Assembly: GCA_009829735.1 (NCBI GenBank)
Contig: CM020618.1
Coordinates: 14,428,568 to 14,492,567 of the forward strand
Origin: Pyropia yezoensis
Taxonomy: Eukaryota > Rhodophyta > Bangiophyceae > Bangiales > Bangiaceae
Direction of reading: 5' to 3'
DNA: 64,000 nt
Part shown: positions 31,683-42,393 of the stretch, piece after piece
Layout of the letters: each line of letters opens with the position of its first letter
Position numbering within the stretch: position 1 is the stretch's first letter
The notes under the pieces: model-generated
What the model was told of the DNA's origin: nothing
What the model saw: the letters and a program-made list of their open reading frames with translations, nothing else
Databases searched by the model: none
Position numbers and translations under genes: made by a program

Positions 31683-33707
31683 GGCACCCCGGCTGGGACG
31701 GCGGGTCAAGACGGTGCGGGTGCCCGCCCGGTTGGTGTGTCCGCGGCGGCGGGTAAGGGGTCTACCCCTGCTGCCCGCGTGGTGCCCACGTCGGGCCCGA
31801 GTGGCGGCGATGCTCTTTCCACGGTGCCGCGAACGATGGGTGGTCACGAAGTGTCTACCTCGATGGCAGTGGACTACGGGAGTTACTCCGGGCGGGCGCC
31901 CTCCCTTCTTCTTCCTCCTCGGCCCCGTGCTCCTCCGGTGCCGGCCCATCTGCCCGTGGGGCTTCCCCCGGCACCCCCTATTCTTCCTGGTCCTGCCCGG
32001 GTTGCCCCTTTGGGTGGCGGTGTCGCCTTGGCGGCGGGTCCACCCGCTATGTCGATGTCCGACTTGGTGGCTCGGGTCCGAGGCCTGACGGTGCAGGAGT
32101 CGATGGAGTCCGCTGGGCGGATGCGGGTGGACTTCCACCAGCCGCGTCTTCCTGGAGAGACCTCCCGGCGCGTCAAGGTGGACCCGAGTCGGGAGCGGGA
32201 GTTGGTGCGGCTGGTCAACCAGCCGAACGCGGTCCGGGTGGAGCATCATTGGATCGTGGGCCAGCCGGACGACCGGCATGCGCAGCTCTGGCGCACCCGG
32301 ATTGGGCGGGGTGAGGTCTAACTCGACTCTGCCTTCGGGATATGCGACTTGATTGCCCCCGCGTTGCCGCGGGAGGTTGACTACCTGGCTAGTGCTCGGG
32401 GGATTGCGGCGGCGGCGGAGCCGGTGGCGTTTGGGGAGACGGTGGGTGATACCGGCCGGTATCCCGGGTTTGAGTACTTCCCGGGGGTATCCCCGTACCT
32501 GACGTTGACGGCTCCGTACCCGCCTATGGCGGGGTTGAAGTCAGCGTCGAGCTGGCGACGCAAGCATGGTGTCATGGCGGATGCGTTCCGCACCGATATA
32601 ACGTGTGCGTTGCAGACCGGTAATGGTCGTGCGCCGGTTTACACTGCCGTGCGCCCGCCTCTGTGGCAGGAGGGGTGGGAACCCGCCCCTCCTTTCCGGT
32701 TTGTCACCGGCTCCTGTCTCCGATACTTCGGGAGTGTGTTGGCCTCCCGGCCGGTCCACCCGTTGCAGGGGACCTTCACCCTTGAGGTTACCCTCGGGCA
32801 GGCTTCCTCCTTCTTGCTGTCCGTCCGCCGGCAGGGGCGCCTGTTTCATCTTCCGACGGGTGTCCGTCGGCACATCAAGCAGCTGGGCGTGGACATGATA
32901 GCCGCCAAGACCGGGTTGGCCCGGGAGCTCGAGGCCCTGCTGGCTGTTCACGATGCCGTGAACTGGGCTGGGGTGTTGGCCCTTCCCCCGTACCGGGACC
33001 CGCAGGCTGGGGCTTCCCCCTTGCCTCGTCACTCGTTGCGTATCCGGCATACTCAGCCGGGTGAGCCCAATTGCCACGGGTGGGCGTCCACCGAGGCTGT
33101 TGCTGACCTGGGTATTCCCATGGTTATCCATGACCCTCTTCAGATCCTCGCCCCGTGGTTCGGTAACCCGATACCGGTGGCGGTTGGCCGTCGTCCCCGA
33201 GAGTGGGGCTCTGCGGGTGGGGAGCGTGATGTGTCCCGTCGTCGGGCGGAGCCCCGCCGGGTTTACGGTGGAGCCACATCAGTAGGGTCCTACCGGGCCT
33301 CGTATCAGGCGCCACCGGCTCGGGTGGTAGCCGTGTCGGCTCCTGTGGCTCCTCTGGCTGCCCCAGTGTCACCTTCCGCCCCTGCCATGCCTGGCGGGGG
33401 TCCCCGTCTATGGTATGAGGGCGTTGACGCCCTCATTGCCCGCGCAATGCGGGAGGGTCTCTCTGTTAGCTGGGGGGATATCCCTCCAGGTGCTGCGCTG
33501 GTTGGGTCCGCGCATTGCTTCGGTGGCGTGCTGGACCGCCTCCAGTCCGCTCTGGCGGACGTGGAGACTGGCCGCAGCACCCTCGTCCAGCTAAGCACCG
33601 AGGTAACTCGGGCGATTGACCGTCGTGAGATTGCCGACCGGTGGGGCACGGACGTGTACGCGCTTACGCGCGAGTGGCCTCCCTCGGGCAGTAGGTCTAC
33701 CCACTGA
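31683..33707 (+). pseudogene. Antisense accessory ORF of family A, main C-terminal part
   Basis: This plus-strand frame is antisense to the minus-oriented gag-pol beside it. It is open from the LTR edge to TGA at 33,705, with one TAA at 32,319-32,321. Its first codons, GGC ACC, continue in frame from the N-terminal part at 41,437-41,088 across the GGCAC duplication, so an insertion split one gene. It contains a VSPYLTLTAPYPP block, then FGSVLASRP, VRRQGRLFHLP and LARELEALLAVHDAVNW. These align with blocks in the family C antisense ORF and more weakly with family B. The end is a helical segment (QSALADVETGRSTLVQLSTE). No known domain, signal peptide or membrane segment is seen. Function unknown. 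Confidence 0.75.
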
Positions 33708-34158
33708 GGAGTGCTACTGTTTGTGAGGGAGAGGGACCCGGCGACCCTTATGGTGGCCGGGTAGTAGTGAGTATAAACTCATCCCCCGCTGGGGCGTTTG
33801 CATGGTACCGATGCCTGCCATTGGGGAGTACCCCGTCTGACTTAGCCGTGGTCTGCTTCGGTTCTTTCCCGCGCCCCCCAACCCATCCTGCTTGGTTAAT
33901 ACTCATGAAGGTCAACCTTCCTTGGTCCGTCACTTGCCCCATGGATGAAGGTTTACCATGGTGTAAGCCTCAGGTCACATTGAATTTATCGGAGTTAGTC
34001 ATCTCCTTCAAGTAAGCTTGTAAAAGTCAGTAGCTTACTTAGTTTGCCTAAGTCCGCTCCAACTTAGTGAACCTAAGTCTTGCCGAATCCATGTGACACC
34101 CTACTTAGTAGGTATAAGCCTCACCCCCCAACAGCCGAAGTCGGTGTCGGTTGGGTTG
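33708..34158. other. Spacer with stacked hairpins between convergent ORFs, family A
   Basis: These 451 bp lie between the stop of the antisense ORF and the stop of pol. The sequence is less GC-rich than its surroundings. At 34,010-34,112 four inverted repeats lie close together: AAGTAAGCT/AGCTTACTT (34010-34018 and 34032-34040), ACTTAG-5-CTAAGT twice (34037-34053 and 34062-34078) and CCTAC-TTA-GTAGG (34100-34112). The first two overlap and cannot form together. They could end or stabilise both convergent transcripts. Confidence 0.6.
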
Positions 34159-36945
34159 TTACAGTAGGCGTCGTCGCCTCATGTAAGGCATGAGAAGTTG
34201 GCGGGGTATATTCGCCGCCTGTTCCCAGGTGGGTGAGTCGTATCCGACCCACATCACTTTGACGTACCAGGGTCCTGGTAGGTCCGGGTCGGTGTGTCCG
34301 ACCACGCTCTCTACTTGGTATGGAATCCCATCCGGTCCCACCGGGTCATCTGACCGGTGGGTTGTAAGAGCTTCATGTAGCAACCCAGCCGGTACCGGCT
34401 GAGGCTCTTCCGGCTTCAGAGCAGGTGTCACATCATTGAGTTTGATGCGTTGTATCTCCGTATCAGAGTGCAGGATGACAGAGTGATCATCTCTGTGTAA
34501 GATCTGGTACGGTCCCTTGACCGGTTGCATAAGCTTGTTCCCTCGGGACTTCTGGTGTCTGATGTAGACCCAGTCACCTGTTACCAGGGTTGCGTTGCGT
34601 ACCCGTAGCCGGGCGTCAAAGTTCTTATTGTATCGAAGTTGTGTACGGTCAAGGGCACCCTTGAGCTTCGGTATTATCCACGATAGCTTGGCCAACCAAG
34701 CTAAGTGGATCCGTTCGGCCGGTCGGCCCTTCGGTATGTCATACCGAGTGCACCTGCCCGGTGGCAGCGTCAGGTTCCCGACGCCCATTGGCATGACCCA
34801 TTCCAGTGGTGCAATACTGGTACTTCGGTGGGGCCTGGTATTGTATGCCAGGGTCAAGACGGACAGAAGCCTGTCCCACGTCTTCGTGTGTTCCGCCACA
34901 TAGCATTGGAGCATCTTCACGATGGTGCGGTTGAACCGCTCCACCTGCCCGTTGGATTGCGGGTGGTAGTCGGATGCCCGACGGGGTTCGATGCCGAACA
35001 TGCCCAGGACCTTAGTGCAGAATGCTGACGTCAGGTTTGCTCCGTTATCGGAGAGGAGTTGCTTCATTACTCCGTAAGCACTGATCCAGTGGTCAACCAC
35101 TGCGTTCATGCTTGTGTAGGCCGTATCGTTCGGGATTGCTACTGCCCGTGACAGCTTAGTAAAGCGGTCCGACATGACCAGGATGTACCTGTTCCCTTCT
35201 TTCGTTACCGGGAGCGGCCCGAGTATGTCGTTAGCGACTTGTTCGTTGGGCCCATCCGGGGGGAACAGTTTCAAAGCGGATGCCCGCCTATGAAGACTCA
35301 TGCGATTCCGTGCACATGGGTGGCATCCCCGCACGTGGTCGATTACGTCGACGGCCATAGCTGGCTAGTAGAAGAACCTTCGCATTGCTGCGAACATGCG
35401 CGAACCCCCCGAGTGTCCGGCTGTGGGGTTGTCGTGTTCTCGTTCCATGACGGCCTGCCGTAAGGATACGGGAGCCACGACCTGATACCGTCCATCGGCG
35501 GGTGCCCGCCGATACATGAGTCCGTCCTCGTTCTCGGAGAAGATGCCGGCCGTGCCGGCCAGGAGGTTAGCACGATGGCGTTTACAGTCATCGTCATTGG
35601 CCTGTGCCTCGCGGAAGTCCGTGAGGGTCAATGGGCACGCAAGGTGTGCCATGGTATGGTCAACCATACCTTGGGTAGCATTACCCACCATGCACACCGG
35701 TACCACCGGGATGTCTTCGTCCACCTGTCGGGTATCCCCGCTTGGGGTATCGAGTCGCGACAGCGCGTCTCCCAGATGATGGGTAGAGCCGGCTTTATAT
35801 ATGGTCCGGTAGTCGTGCTCGGCCATCTTCAGCCTCCACCGGGCTAGCCGACCGTGGCTGTCGGAATCCTTGTCACCAAGGTTGAGGAGCCATCGTAGAG
35901 GTTCGTGGTCGGACCTTAGGATGAACCTGGAACCTTCCAGGTATGGCCGGAGCAGTTGCACTGCCCAAATGACTCCGAGGCACTCGCGCTCGGTGGCACT
36001 ATAGCTACGCTCAGCCGGGTTGAGTGTCCGGCCGAAGTACCCTACCGAATGTAGGTCCGGGATAGCATTATCGGTACCGATGATAGTCTCTCCCTGTAAC
36101 AGGGTGCATCCCACTTGGGTATCGCAGGCATCGACGTCGATGACGAAGGTCCCGCGTCTATGCGGGAACGCAAGCACGGGTGGGGCTAGCAGAGCTTGCT
36201 TGAGCAGCTCGAATGCCTCTCCCTCGCTGGGCGAGGGAGGTTGGAGTACCTTTGGCAAGGCGCTGCTCTTCAGGACCGTTAACGGTTTGGCTATACGAGC
36301 GAAGTCCTTGACGAACCGACGGTATACATTGCACATCCCCAGGAAGCTTTTCAGCTGTGTCTGGGTGGTCGGGTATTGCGCATCCCGGAGTGCCCGGGTA
36401 TTAGCTTCGAGCACTCCCAGTTTACCAGGTGTGATCTGGTGACCCAGATACTCGACGGTCTGCTGGAAGAAGGCGCACTTCTTGAGGCGCAGGGTTACCC
36501 CGGCGTTCCGCAAGAGGGTGAATACCTCATCGACGTGTTGCACATGGTCATCCATGTTACGTGAGAAGACGATGACGTCGTCCAAGTACACCAGGCAGTT
36601 ACGCCACTTGACTCCCGACAGTATAATGTCGATGGCCCGCTGGAATGTGGCGGGGGCGTTGGACAATCCGAAGGGCATCCTGAGGAACTCGTACACGCCA
36701 CTGTGACAGACGAACGCCGTCTTGGGGATATCGTCCTCCGCAACGGGGATCTGCCAATACCCGGCATTGCAGTCAATAGTGGTAAACACTGTGGCCTCCC
36801 CCAGCGAGTCGATGCACTCGTCCATCCTTGGTAAAGGGTATGAGTCCTTCTTGGTAACCAAGTCGAGGCGTCGATAATCGATGCAAAACCGAGGGGTCTG
36901 ATCTTTCTTCGGTACGATAACGACTGGGGCGCCCCACTCCGACAT
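34159..36945 (-). pseudogene. Family A pol: RT-RNase H-integrase-chromodomain with one amber stop
   Basis: The frame starts at the WGAPVVIVPKKD segment and runs to TAA/TAG near 34,159. It holds RT FCIDYRRLD and YLDD, RNase H (DVDAC, TERECLGV, SDHEPLRWL, DALSRL), an integrase H-H-C-C finger (HPCARNR), a DDE core (DILGPL, SDNGAN, GQVERF) and a chromodomain (YQVESVVGH ... VMWVGYDSPTWEQ). The sole break is TAG at 35365-35367, within FFY-stop-PAM. The host copy at 27.3 kb has TGG (Trp) at that codon, so this stop arose by a G-to-A change. Conserved upstream frame steps separate it from protease. Confidence 0.9.
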
Positions 36946-37633
36946 CGAAGGTCGGATTAGCTTCGCTCATCCTCTTCACTTCTCCATCAACGATCTCTCG
37001 TTGCATAGATCCCGCGCGATGCGGTTGCGACCGCGCTGGTCGAGCACCTGGTACCAGGTCTATACGGTGTTGGGTTGCCCCAATGGTACCCAGCGCCCCG
37101 CCGGTCCACATGACGTCATGCGTTCTTAGCATCCGTCGTACCCCTTCAGCTACCGAAAGGGGAAGGTGGTCGAGGTCAGCCTCGGCCAGTGCCTTCAAGG
37201 CTTCTTGGTCCTTTGGCGGCATGTCCGCCGGAGCTGCCGATAGGTTAGGCTTCCCGTCATCAGGTTGCTGCCGCTCGGTGGTATCGGCGACCGCCAGCAC
37301 CTCAAGTGGTTCCACTTGACCTTCCTTGTCAGGGGTAAGGATATCTCCTTCGTAGAGCTCGGCAATCCCGAGGATAGTTCCCTTCGGGAGGGTGACTGCC
37401 TTACGGCGATAGTTCGCCATCACTAGGAGGGACGACCCCCCCGCTGGGAGTTCTACGATACCGTTGGCCATGGTCAACCCATGGCGCTTGTAGGTTCGTA
37501 CGTTGGACTGGACTCTGCAGATGCCTGCGAGGTCACAGTTAACCGGGAGGAAGGTCTCCGATAGCGGCTCAAAGCGAGTCCGCTTGGCCAGCCGGAGTGT
37601 CTTCGGTTCTACGTTGGCGTATACCTCAGCCAC
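36946..37633 (-). pseudogene. Family A pol linker, minus copy
   Basis: It carries the same between-protease-and-RT segment and the same +1 steps on both sides as the plus copies. The unused frame extends to 36,773. Confidence 0.6.
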
Positions 37634-37634
37634 G

Positions 37635-38246
37635 CTAACGTGGCTTCCCTTGTAACGTCAGGTCCCTGACGATAGCTGTCTGTCCTCTCTTCGTCCCGTC
37701 GGCCTCTTGCAGCTCGACGGTCCTCCGGCCCGGCCGGATTGCATCCACGTGAACGTTGATGAAGGTGCACCCCAGTATGCAGGGCACCGATAGAGTCTCA
37801 CACACCAGGAAGTCAACTTCCGTAGTGAGCTCCCCGATAGTGACCCGCAGCGACATCGCTGCGGTCGTACGAATGAGACGACCATTCGCATCCTTGATCG
37901 TGGGTCCCCGAGCAACTCTGACTCGCGGGAGCCACTTGTCCGGGAGGGTATCCTTCCGGATCAGGTTAGGTCCAGCCCCTGTATCCAGTACGGGGTAATA
38001 CGACCGGGTCGACTGGGGGTCAACCCCCAGTGTGGCTGATACCTTGAAGTTATCCAAGGTGAACAGTACGTGGCCTACACCGATATCCGGTGTAGCTCGG
38101 GCATCCTGAACAGGGCCCTTATCTGGTTCCATGTGACGGGGCTCCCCGTCCTCTCCTCCCAACCTTGGAGGTTGGTCATCAATCCCCCGACGCCGTGTCG
38201 TCGGGGCCGGAAGGTGTACCCGGGGGTTGATGCGGCGTCGGCTCAA
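37635..38246 (-). CDS. Family A aspartic protease segment, minus copy
   Basis: LDTGAGPNLIRKD active site and an ILGCTF strand, ending at the same TAG as the other copies. The segment is in the frame preceding the linker by one base. The first ATG is about 38 codons in. Confidence 0.75.
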   Translation of the reverse strand: MSRRRINPRVHLPAPTTRRRGIDDQPPRLGGEDGEPRHMEPDKGPVQDARATPDIGVGHVLFTLDNFKVSATLGVDPQSTRSYYPVLDTGAGPNLIRKDTLPDKWLPRVRVARGPTIKDANGRLIRTTAAMSLRVTIGELTTEVDFLVCETLSVPCILGCTFINVHVDAIRPGRRTVELQEADGTKRGQTAIVRDLTLQGKPR

Positions 38247-38329
38247 CCGCGCTCTCCGTGGAGCTTTGCCCGCGGCAGTCCAGGGTGGCCTGCTAGGGTT
38301 ATCCCAGCGACCCCGTGTCGTCCTTCCTC

Positions 38330-38557
38330 TTACTCGTTTCCCGTGCTCGGCCGGGTACTGTCCCCTGGGACATCCGAGAGAGGGGGTGCCTTTTCGACTG
38401 CCAGCACTCCTCCTGGAGCTTGCTGCCTACCCGGTGCCGGGCCTCGGGCGGGATACCCACCCATCGATGCCTTGCGTTGCGCCGCTGCCCGTCGAGACTC
38501 CTCCGGGATGTGTGGGCATGCGGGCACCCAGTGTTGGGGGTCTCCGCACAACATACA
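38330..38557 (-). pseudogene. Gag zinc-knuckle tail, minus copy
   Basis: Intact C-M-L-C-x4-H-x4-C in frame with, but beyond, the gag TAA. It ends at the family-typical STGNE-TAA. Confidence 0.6.
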
Positions 38558-38602
38558 TCCGGACGTGCCGGCCGTCCCGGGCGTCCGCGTCGGGTTGGCT
38601 CC

Positions 38603-40507
38603 TTAGGTCCGGTTGCGTGCCTCGGGCGCCCGAGTGCCCGCCCCTTGGTAGGCCTTGGGTCCCGGTGCCAACCGGAACATGGACTCCCCCAATCGGTTGG
38701 GTCTACCCGCGATGTGCGGAGGTGCCTCCGTACGCACTGCCCATGTCGGGCGGGGTCGGTGAGAGTTACCCGTAACCGGGGCATACCCTGTAGTCCGCAC
38801 ATACGGGACGCGCCGTCCCGCTCCCTCGTTAACCTGGAACTGGGTCCCAGCCGGGGCGATGTACGCTACCGTACCATGCTCATCAATCACCGGCGTCGCC
38901 GATAGCAGCAGGTGGCCCTGTCGGTCGACTAGAGGTTCATCCTCACCCGTAGAGGTATGCTCGGTCGCCGTTAGTACTGGTGCAGCCTTACGTTCCCCCT
39001 TTTCTTGCCTCGACACCGGGGTAAGACTGAGCTTGCCTCCCTCGCTCTTGGGCTTCGGGGCCAAGGCGCATTCCGGGTGTAGCACCCGGTAGGCGTCCCC
39101 TAGGGACTTGCACATATGCATCAGTCGACTGAAGTTCGTCCGAGCCGTATTGGCTCCCCGTGTGGATATCCGCACATAGTTGGGTACTCCTGCGAACAGG
39201 ATGGCCCGTAGTTCCCCTTCACCGAGGAGCTTCCCCAGCTCGTAGTCGAGCTCTTGGATCCGGCGACCAAACATCTCTTCATCCTCCCACGACTGGGCGG
39301 TGGCAGTGCGAAGGGCCCGATAGTGGTCTTCGCACTTGTCCTCACTGAGATAGCTGCTAAGCAGCTCCTTCAGTATACCGCGGTAATCCATGGGGGTGGC
39401 TGCGACCCTCATTCCCGGCATCGGGGATGCCTGGCGGAGGATGCCTCCGACCCGTTCGTCAACAAAGAACGGGAGGATCTCCAGCGCCAGCCCCTCGTTG
39501 ACGAGGGCCTTGTCCGCGGCTGCCTTGAAGCTAGTCAAGAAGCCGATGACTGCCATCGGGCGTCCGTTCGGCCCCCCGAACATGGGGACTTCTTGCATAA
39601 GGGTCTGCATAGAGCGGATCGCTCGGTGCGAGGTCGTACGCATCGATTCCGATACGGTAGTGGATCGGTCCTCCAAACGATAACGTTCCGGAGTCAGTAC
39701 CGACCTGAAGACTTCGCTGACAATCTCCGTGTCCGCGTCCTGGATATCCAGTCGCTTGGCCAGTTGATGAGTGAACTCATCGGACTCCATCCGCTTCAGT
39801 AAGCTCGCAGTAACCTGCGCTGTCCTCGCTTGAACCAGTGACGCTGGAACTTCCGGCGTCGGCGCGTCGGGTACCCGAGTTGCATGGCTCCCTTCGCCGA
39901 TGGGGTACTGCGAGACGGTACCGCCTCCCCCCATCGCCGACTCTGTTCCGGCGTAAGTATCCGCCCGATCATGTCCCCGGAGCCCGCTCTGGGTGCTTCG
40001 AGCGTAGCGCTCCGTCTGGCTACGTTCCAACTCAGCCGACGAGTCGGATCCATAACCCGCCGTGTCCGGGGGTTGTCCAGGAGTAGCACCACCGGGGTTG
40101 ACCCTGGTGGACTCCGAAAGTAGTCCGGCCGGTTCGAACCGTACCGGTGTGGGAGGGACCCGACGGGGTACCGTCGTATGGCGTGCTGACATCAGCACAG
40201 CCATTGCGTCCTCCGTACGCTCTTGACGGGCGTCGAGCCCGGTGAACCGGGCCTTGATGCGAGCCAATGATGCCATCAGGGAGTCCCCTGGTGAAGGTGG
40301 CGGCGGCGTGAGGTCGGCAAAGGGCAGTTGCGGCGGTCCGCCGCCCCCGGCCGTCCGTGCCGTACCAAACGTCGATCCGGCACCTGAGAGCATCGGCGTC
40401 TCAATGTTGTCGATCGGGTTACCGATCCCGGTTCCCGGGTTCAGCTCCGGGGTCGGCGTCGACGCCGATCCGTCACCTTGAACGTTCCCTGTCTCTTGGG
40501 CAGACAT
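38603..40507 (-). CDS. Family A gag, minus copy
   Basis: 634 codons from the first ATG after the leader. Intact and nearly identical to the copy at 12,119-14,023; differences include Gly for Ser near residue 140 and a changed stretch near MFGGPNGRPMAV. The start is supported by identical position and sequence in both copies. Confidence 0.82.
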   Translation of the reverse strand: MSAQETGNVQGDGSASTPTPELNPGTGIGNPIDNIETPMLSGAGSTFGTARTAGGGGPPQLPFADLTPPPPSPGDSLMASLARIKARFTGLDARQERTEDAMAVLMSARHTTVPRRVPPTPVRFEPAGLLSESTRVNPGGATPGQPPDTAGYGSDSSAELERSQTERYARSTQSGLRGHDRADTYAGTESAMGGGGTVSQYPIGEGSHATRVPDAPTPEVPASLVQARTAQVTASLLKRMESDEFTHQLAKRLDIQDADTEIVSEVFRSVLTPERYRLEDRSTTVSESMRTTSHRAIRSMQTLMQEVPMFGGPNGRPMAVIGFLTSFKAAADKALVNEGLALEILPFFVDERVGGILRQASPMPGMRVAATPMDYRGILKELLSSYLSEDKCEDHYRALRTATAQSWEDEEMFGRRIQELDYELGKLLGEGELRAILFAGVPNYVRISTRGANTARTNFSRLMHMCKSLGDAYRVLHPECALAPKPKSEGGKLSLTPVSRQEKGERKAAPVLTATEHTSTGEDEPLVDRQGHLLLSATPVIDEHGTVAYIAPAGTQFQVNEGAGRRVPYVRTTGYAPVTGNSHRPRPTWAVRTEAPPHIAGRPNRLGESMFRLAPGPKAYQGAGTRAPEARNRT

Positions 40508-40713
40508 AGTCACAATCAGTCAACCGACGTAACAGTCACAACGAATAAGAGAGCGAGGGGTTAGTTGGGGGAGAGTAACCGTAGATCGCAGTCAAACGCA
40601 ACCACTTAAAACAATCAAACATATCGCAGAACCACGAGTACAAGAAAAGGACTGGATCCCTATCCGCGTGCCAGGGCCGAAGACGGCGACACCACAAGGG
40701 TGACGGAAACCCG

Positions 40714-40731
40714 TCCCCTGCTGCTCCACCA
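40714..40731 (-). other. Primer-binding site, minus family A copy
   Basis: The complement of TGGTGGAGCAGCAGGGGA, one base inside the LTR edge, as in the plus copy. Confidence 0.8.
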
Positions 40732-40732
40732 A

Positions 40733-41087
40733 TGTAGGAATCCGTCGCACGTCCACTCTCAGGGAACACTTACCAAGGGGGATCGGCACCAACGTCACCG
40801 GGAGCCCAAGGTTGCTGTCCTTGGAGCGCAAGCCACGGGACCAAGATGGGAGCCCAAATGGGAGGGGTTTGTTGTTCTGCCTTGCCCGGCGGTGGATTCA
40901 CCGCCGGCCCCCTCGTTATAAACCCTCGGAGACACTACTAACTACCCCTCACCCCAAGATGCAAGTCCCTCTGGTCACACGTAACTTATAGATACCGTGA
41001 CCAGTACGGACTCTCAAATTGAAAGTCAAGGGTTAGAAGTAGCCCCCGAATATTAGGGGTCACAATACGGCCGACCATATTGCTAGA
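40733..41087 (-). repeat. Family A LTR (minus), 5' LTR of the nested copy
   Basis: 355 bp. Compared with the 363-bp copies it lacks 8 bp in the CCTATTGTGCTACA end. The outer end reads TCTAGCA instead of TGTAGCA, a base change at the usually invariant G of the TG terminus. It keeps the TATA-like box and both hairpins. Confidence 0.88.
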
Positions 41088-41437
41088 GTGCCGCCACAAC
41101 CGTCCGACACGCCGGCGACGCCGTCTTGGGGTAGAACCGCGCCGGCACCGGCGACAGCAGCCATCGGGGCCGCCGGAGGAGTAGGGGTAGAGGCAGCCGC
41201 TACACGCGGTTGCCCGCCACCCGACGGAGCCGTCGTGCCGCTGCACACGGACGACAATCCGCCCGGCGTCCCTTCCGGGGCCACACGAACAGTCACCCGG
41301 TCGTCCTCGTCCTCCGACGAGCTCTCCAAGAAGCACTCGGCGGCGGTGTCAGAGACGGGAACGGCGTCCACCATCACCTCTTCCCCCTCCTCAAGCAGGA
41401 GGTCGTCCTCGCCCCCGGGTACCAGGGGGTCCGACAT
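41088..41437 (-). pseudogene. Antisense accessory ORF of family A, N-terminal part
   Basis: ATG at 41,437 opens an acidic N-terminus (GGEDDLLLEEGEE, SSSEDEDD) followed by a Pro/Ala/Gly-rich linker of ~60 residues. The frame is cut at 41,088 by the LTR, after GGC GGC AC. The continuation is the plus-strand frame at 31,683, which resumes in phase across the GGCAC duplication. The part belongs to the outer element: it is antisense to the outer gag-pol and lies next to its polypurine tract and 3' LTR. Confidence 0.75.
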
Positions 41438-42025
41438 GGTGAAACCGGGGTAGCAGGTGCTTCTCGTGCCAAAAAGCCGCAGCCTGCTCGACCCGGTACA
41501 AGGAACGCTCGCGCGGACGAGCCAGGGAGGCGCGGGCACCCGCGCTTATAACCACACAGCTAAGCACGAGCGATACGGCAGCGCGGGACGACCGGCGCCA
41601 GCCGAGCTACGAGGGCGCTCCACCCAGGCACGTGGATCGGGGCCACGCCCCCCTCACACGGGGTAACCAAGAGGGGTCCCCCCCAAGCGCCCCCACGCAA
41701 CGCGGGCAGCCCCCGCCACCCACTCAATCGTCTCACGAGAGGGGCCCCCCTACCACCAGACGCCTGGTGGCGGATCCGCTTGCACCATCCCTCGGAAAGG
41801 GGGGTCGTGAACAGAAGCCCGCATCGGGAATTCAACGGTCCGGAAAACGGATCGTGTGTGCACCACACAAAGGGGGGCACCCCCGTCAGACAACCTCGAA
41901 TAGGGGTGTCTGTCGCGACAGGGCGCAAAGCCCCACCCGACTGGTAAACGGTCACGCGACCCACTTCCATTCGGTATCCCGAATGCAACTCGACCCGAGG
42001 ACGGGCCGAATCTAAGGGGGGGATA
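41438..42025. other. Family A untranslated region and polypurine tract
   Basis: No gene is supported. It should hold the promoter and leader of the antisense ORF. It ends with AAGGGGGGGATA just before the LTR. Its last ~130 bp recur at 31,190-31,319. Confidence 0.6.
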
Positions 42026-42388
42026 TGTAGCAATTTGGTCGGCCGTATTGTGACCCTAATGTTATGGGGGCTACTTCTAACCCTTGACTTTCAATTTGAG
42101 AGTCCGTACTGGTCACGGTATCTGTAAGTTACGTGTGACCAGAGGGACTTGCATCTTGGGGTGGAGGGTAGTCAGTAGTGTCTCCGAGGGTTTATAACGA
42201 GGGGGCCGGCGGCGAATCCACCGCCGGCCAAGGTAGAACAACAAACCCCTCCCATTTGGGCTCCAATCTTGGTCCCGTGGCTTGCGCTCCAAGGACAGCA
42301 ACCTTGGCCTCCCAGTGACGTTGGTGCCGATCCCCCCTGTTGAGTGTTCCCTGAGAGTGGACGTGCAGTGGATACCTATTGTGCTACA
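42026..42388 (+). repeat. Family A 3' LTR of the outer element
   Basis: 363 bp, TGTAGCAATTTGG ... GTGCTACA. It is followed by CTGTT, the partner of CTGCT before 11,533. The sequence is closest to the LTR at 31,320 rather than to the 5' LTR of the same insertion, a sign of recombination or conversion. Confidence 0.88.
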
Positions 42389-42393
42389 CTGTT

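Larger units (their letters stand above)
34159..41087 (-). mobile_element. Minus-oriented family A copy: 5' LTR, PBS, gag, pol
   Basis: From right to left: LTR (41,087-40,733), PBS, gag, knuckle tail, protease, linker, and RT to chromodomain. It is the most complete family A copy here, although pol has a TAG and the family-wide frame steps. Outside its LTR lies GTGCC, matching inverted GGCAC beside the LTR at 31,320-31,682. Its 3' partner LTR has therefore been turned round by an inversion with a breakpoint inside homologous family A sequence. Confidence 0.8.
11533..42388 (+). mobile_element. Compound family A Ty3/gypsy (chromodomain) insertion with nested elements
   Basis: A plus-oriented 5' LTR begins at 11,533 and a plus-oriented 3' LTR ends at 42,388. 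The bases just outside are CTGCT (11528-11532) and CTGTT (42389-42393), a 5-bp target duplication with one mismatch, so the whole 30.9 kb traces to one original insertion. Inside are the host element's gag and pol, a complete family B element (17,084-27,163), a duplicated gag-pol fragment, a minus-oriented second family A copy, and two separated halves of the host antisense ORF. Those halves are flanked by GGCAC (31683-31687) and its complement GTGCC (41088-41092). This is the target duplication of the second copy, now inverted. The five family A LTRs in the window do not pair neatly as 5'/3' twins, so recombination between copies is likely. Confidence 0.8.
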
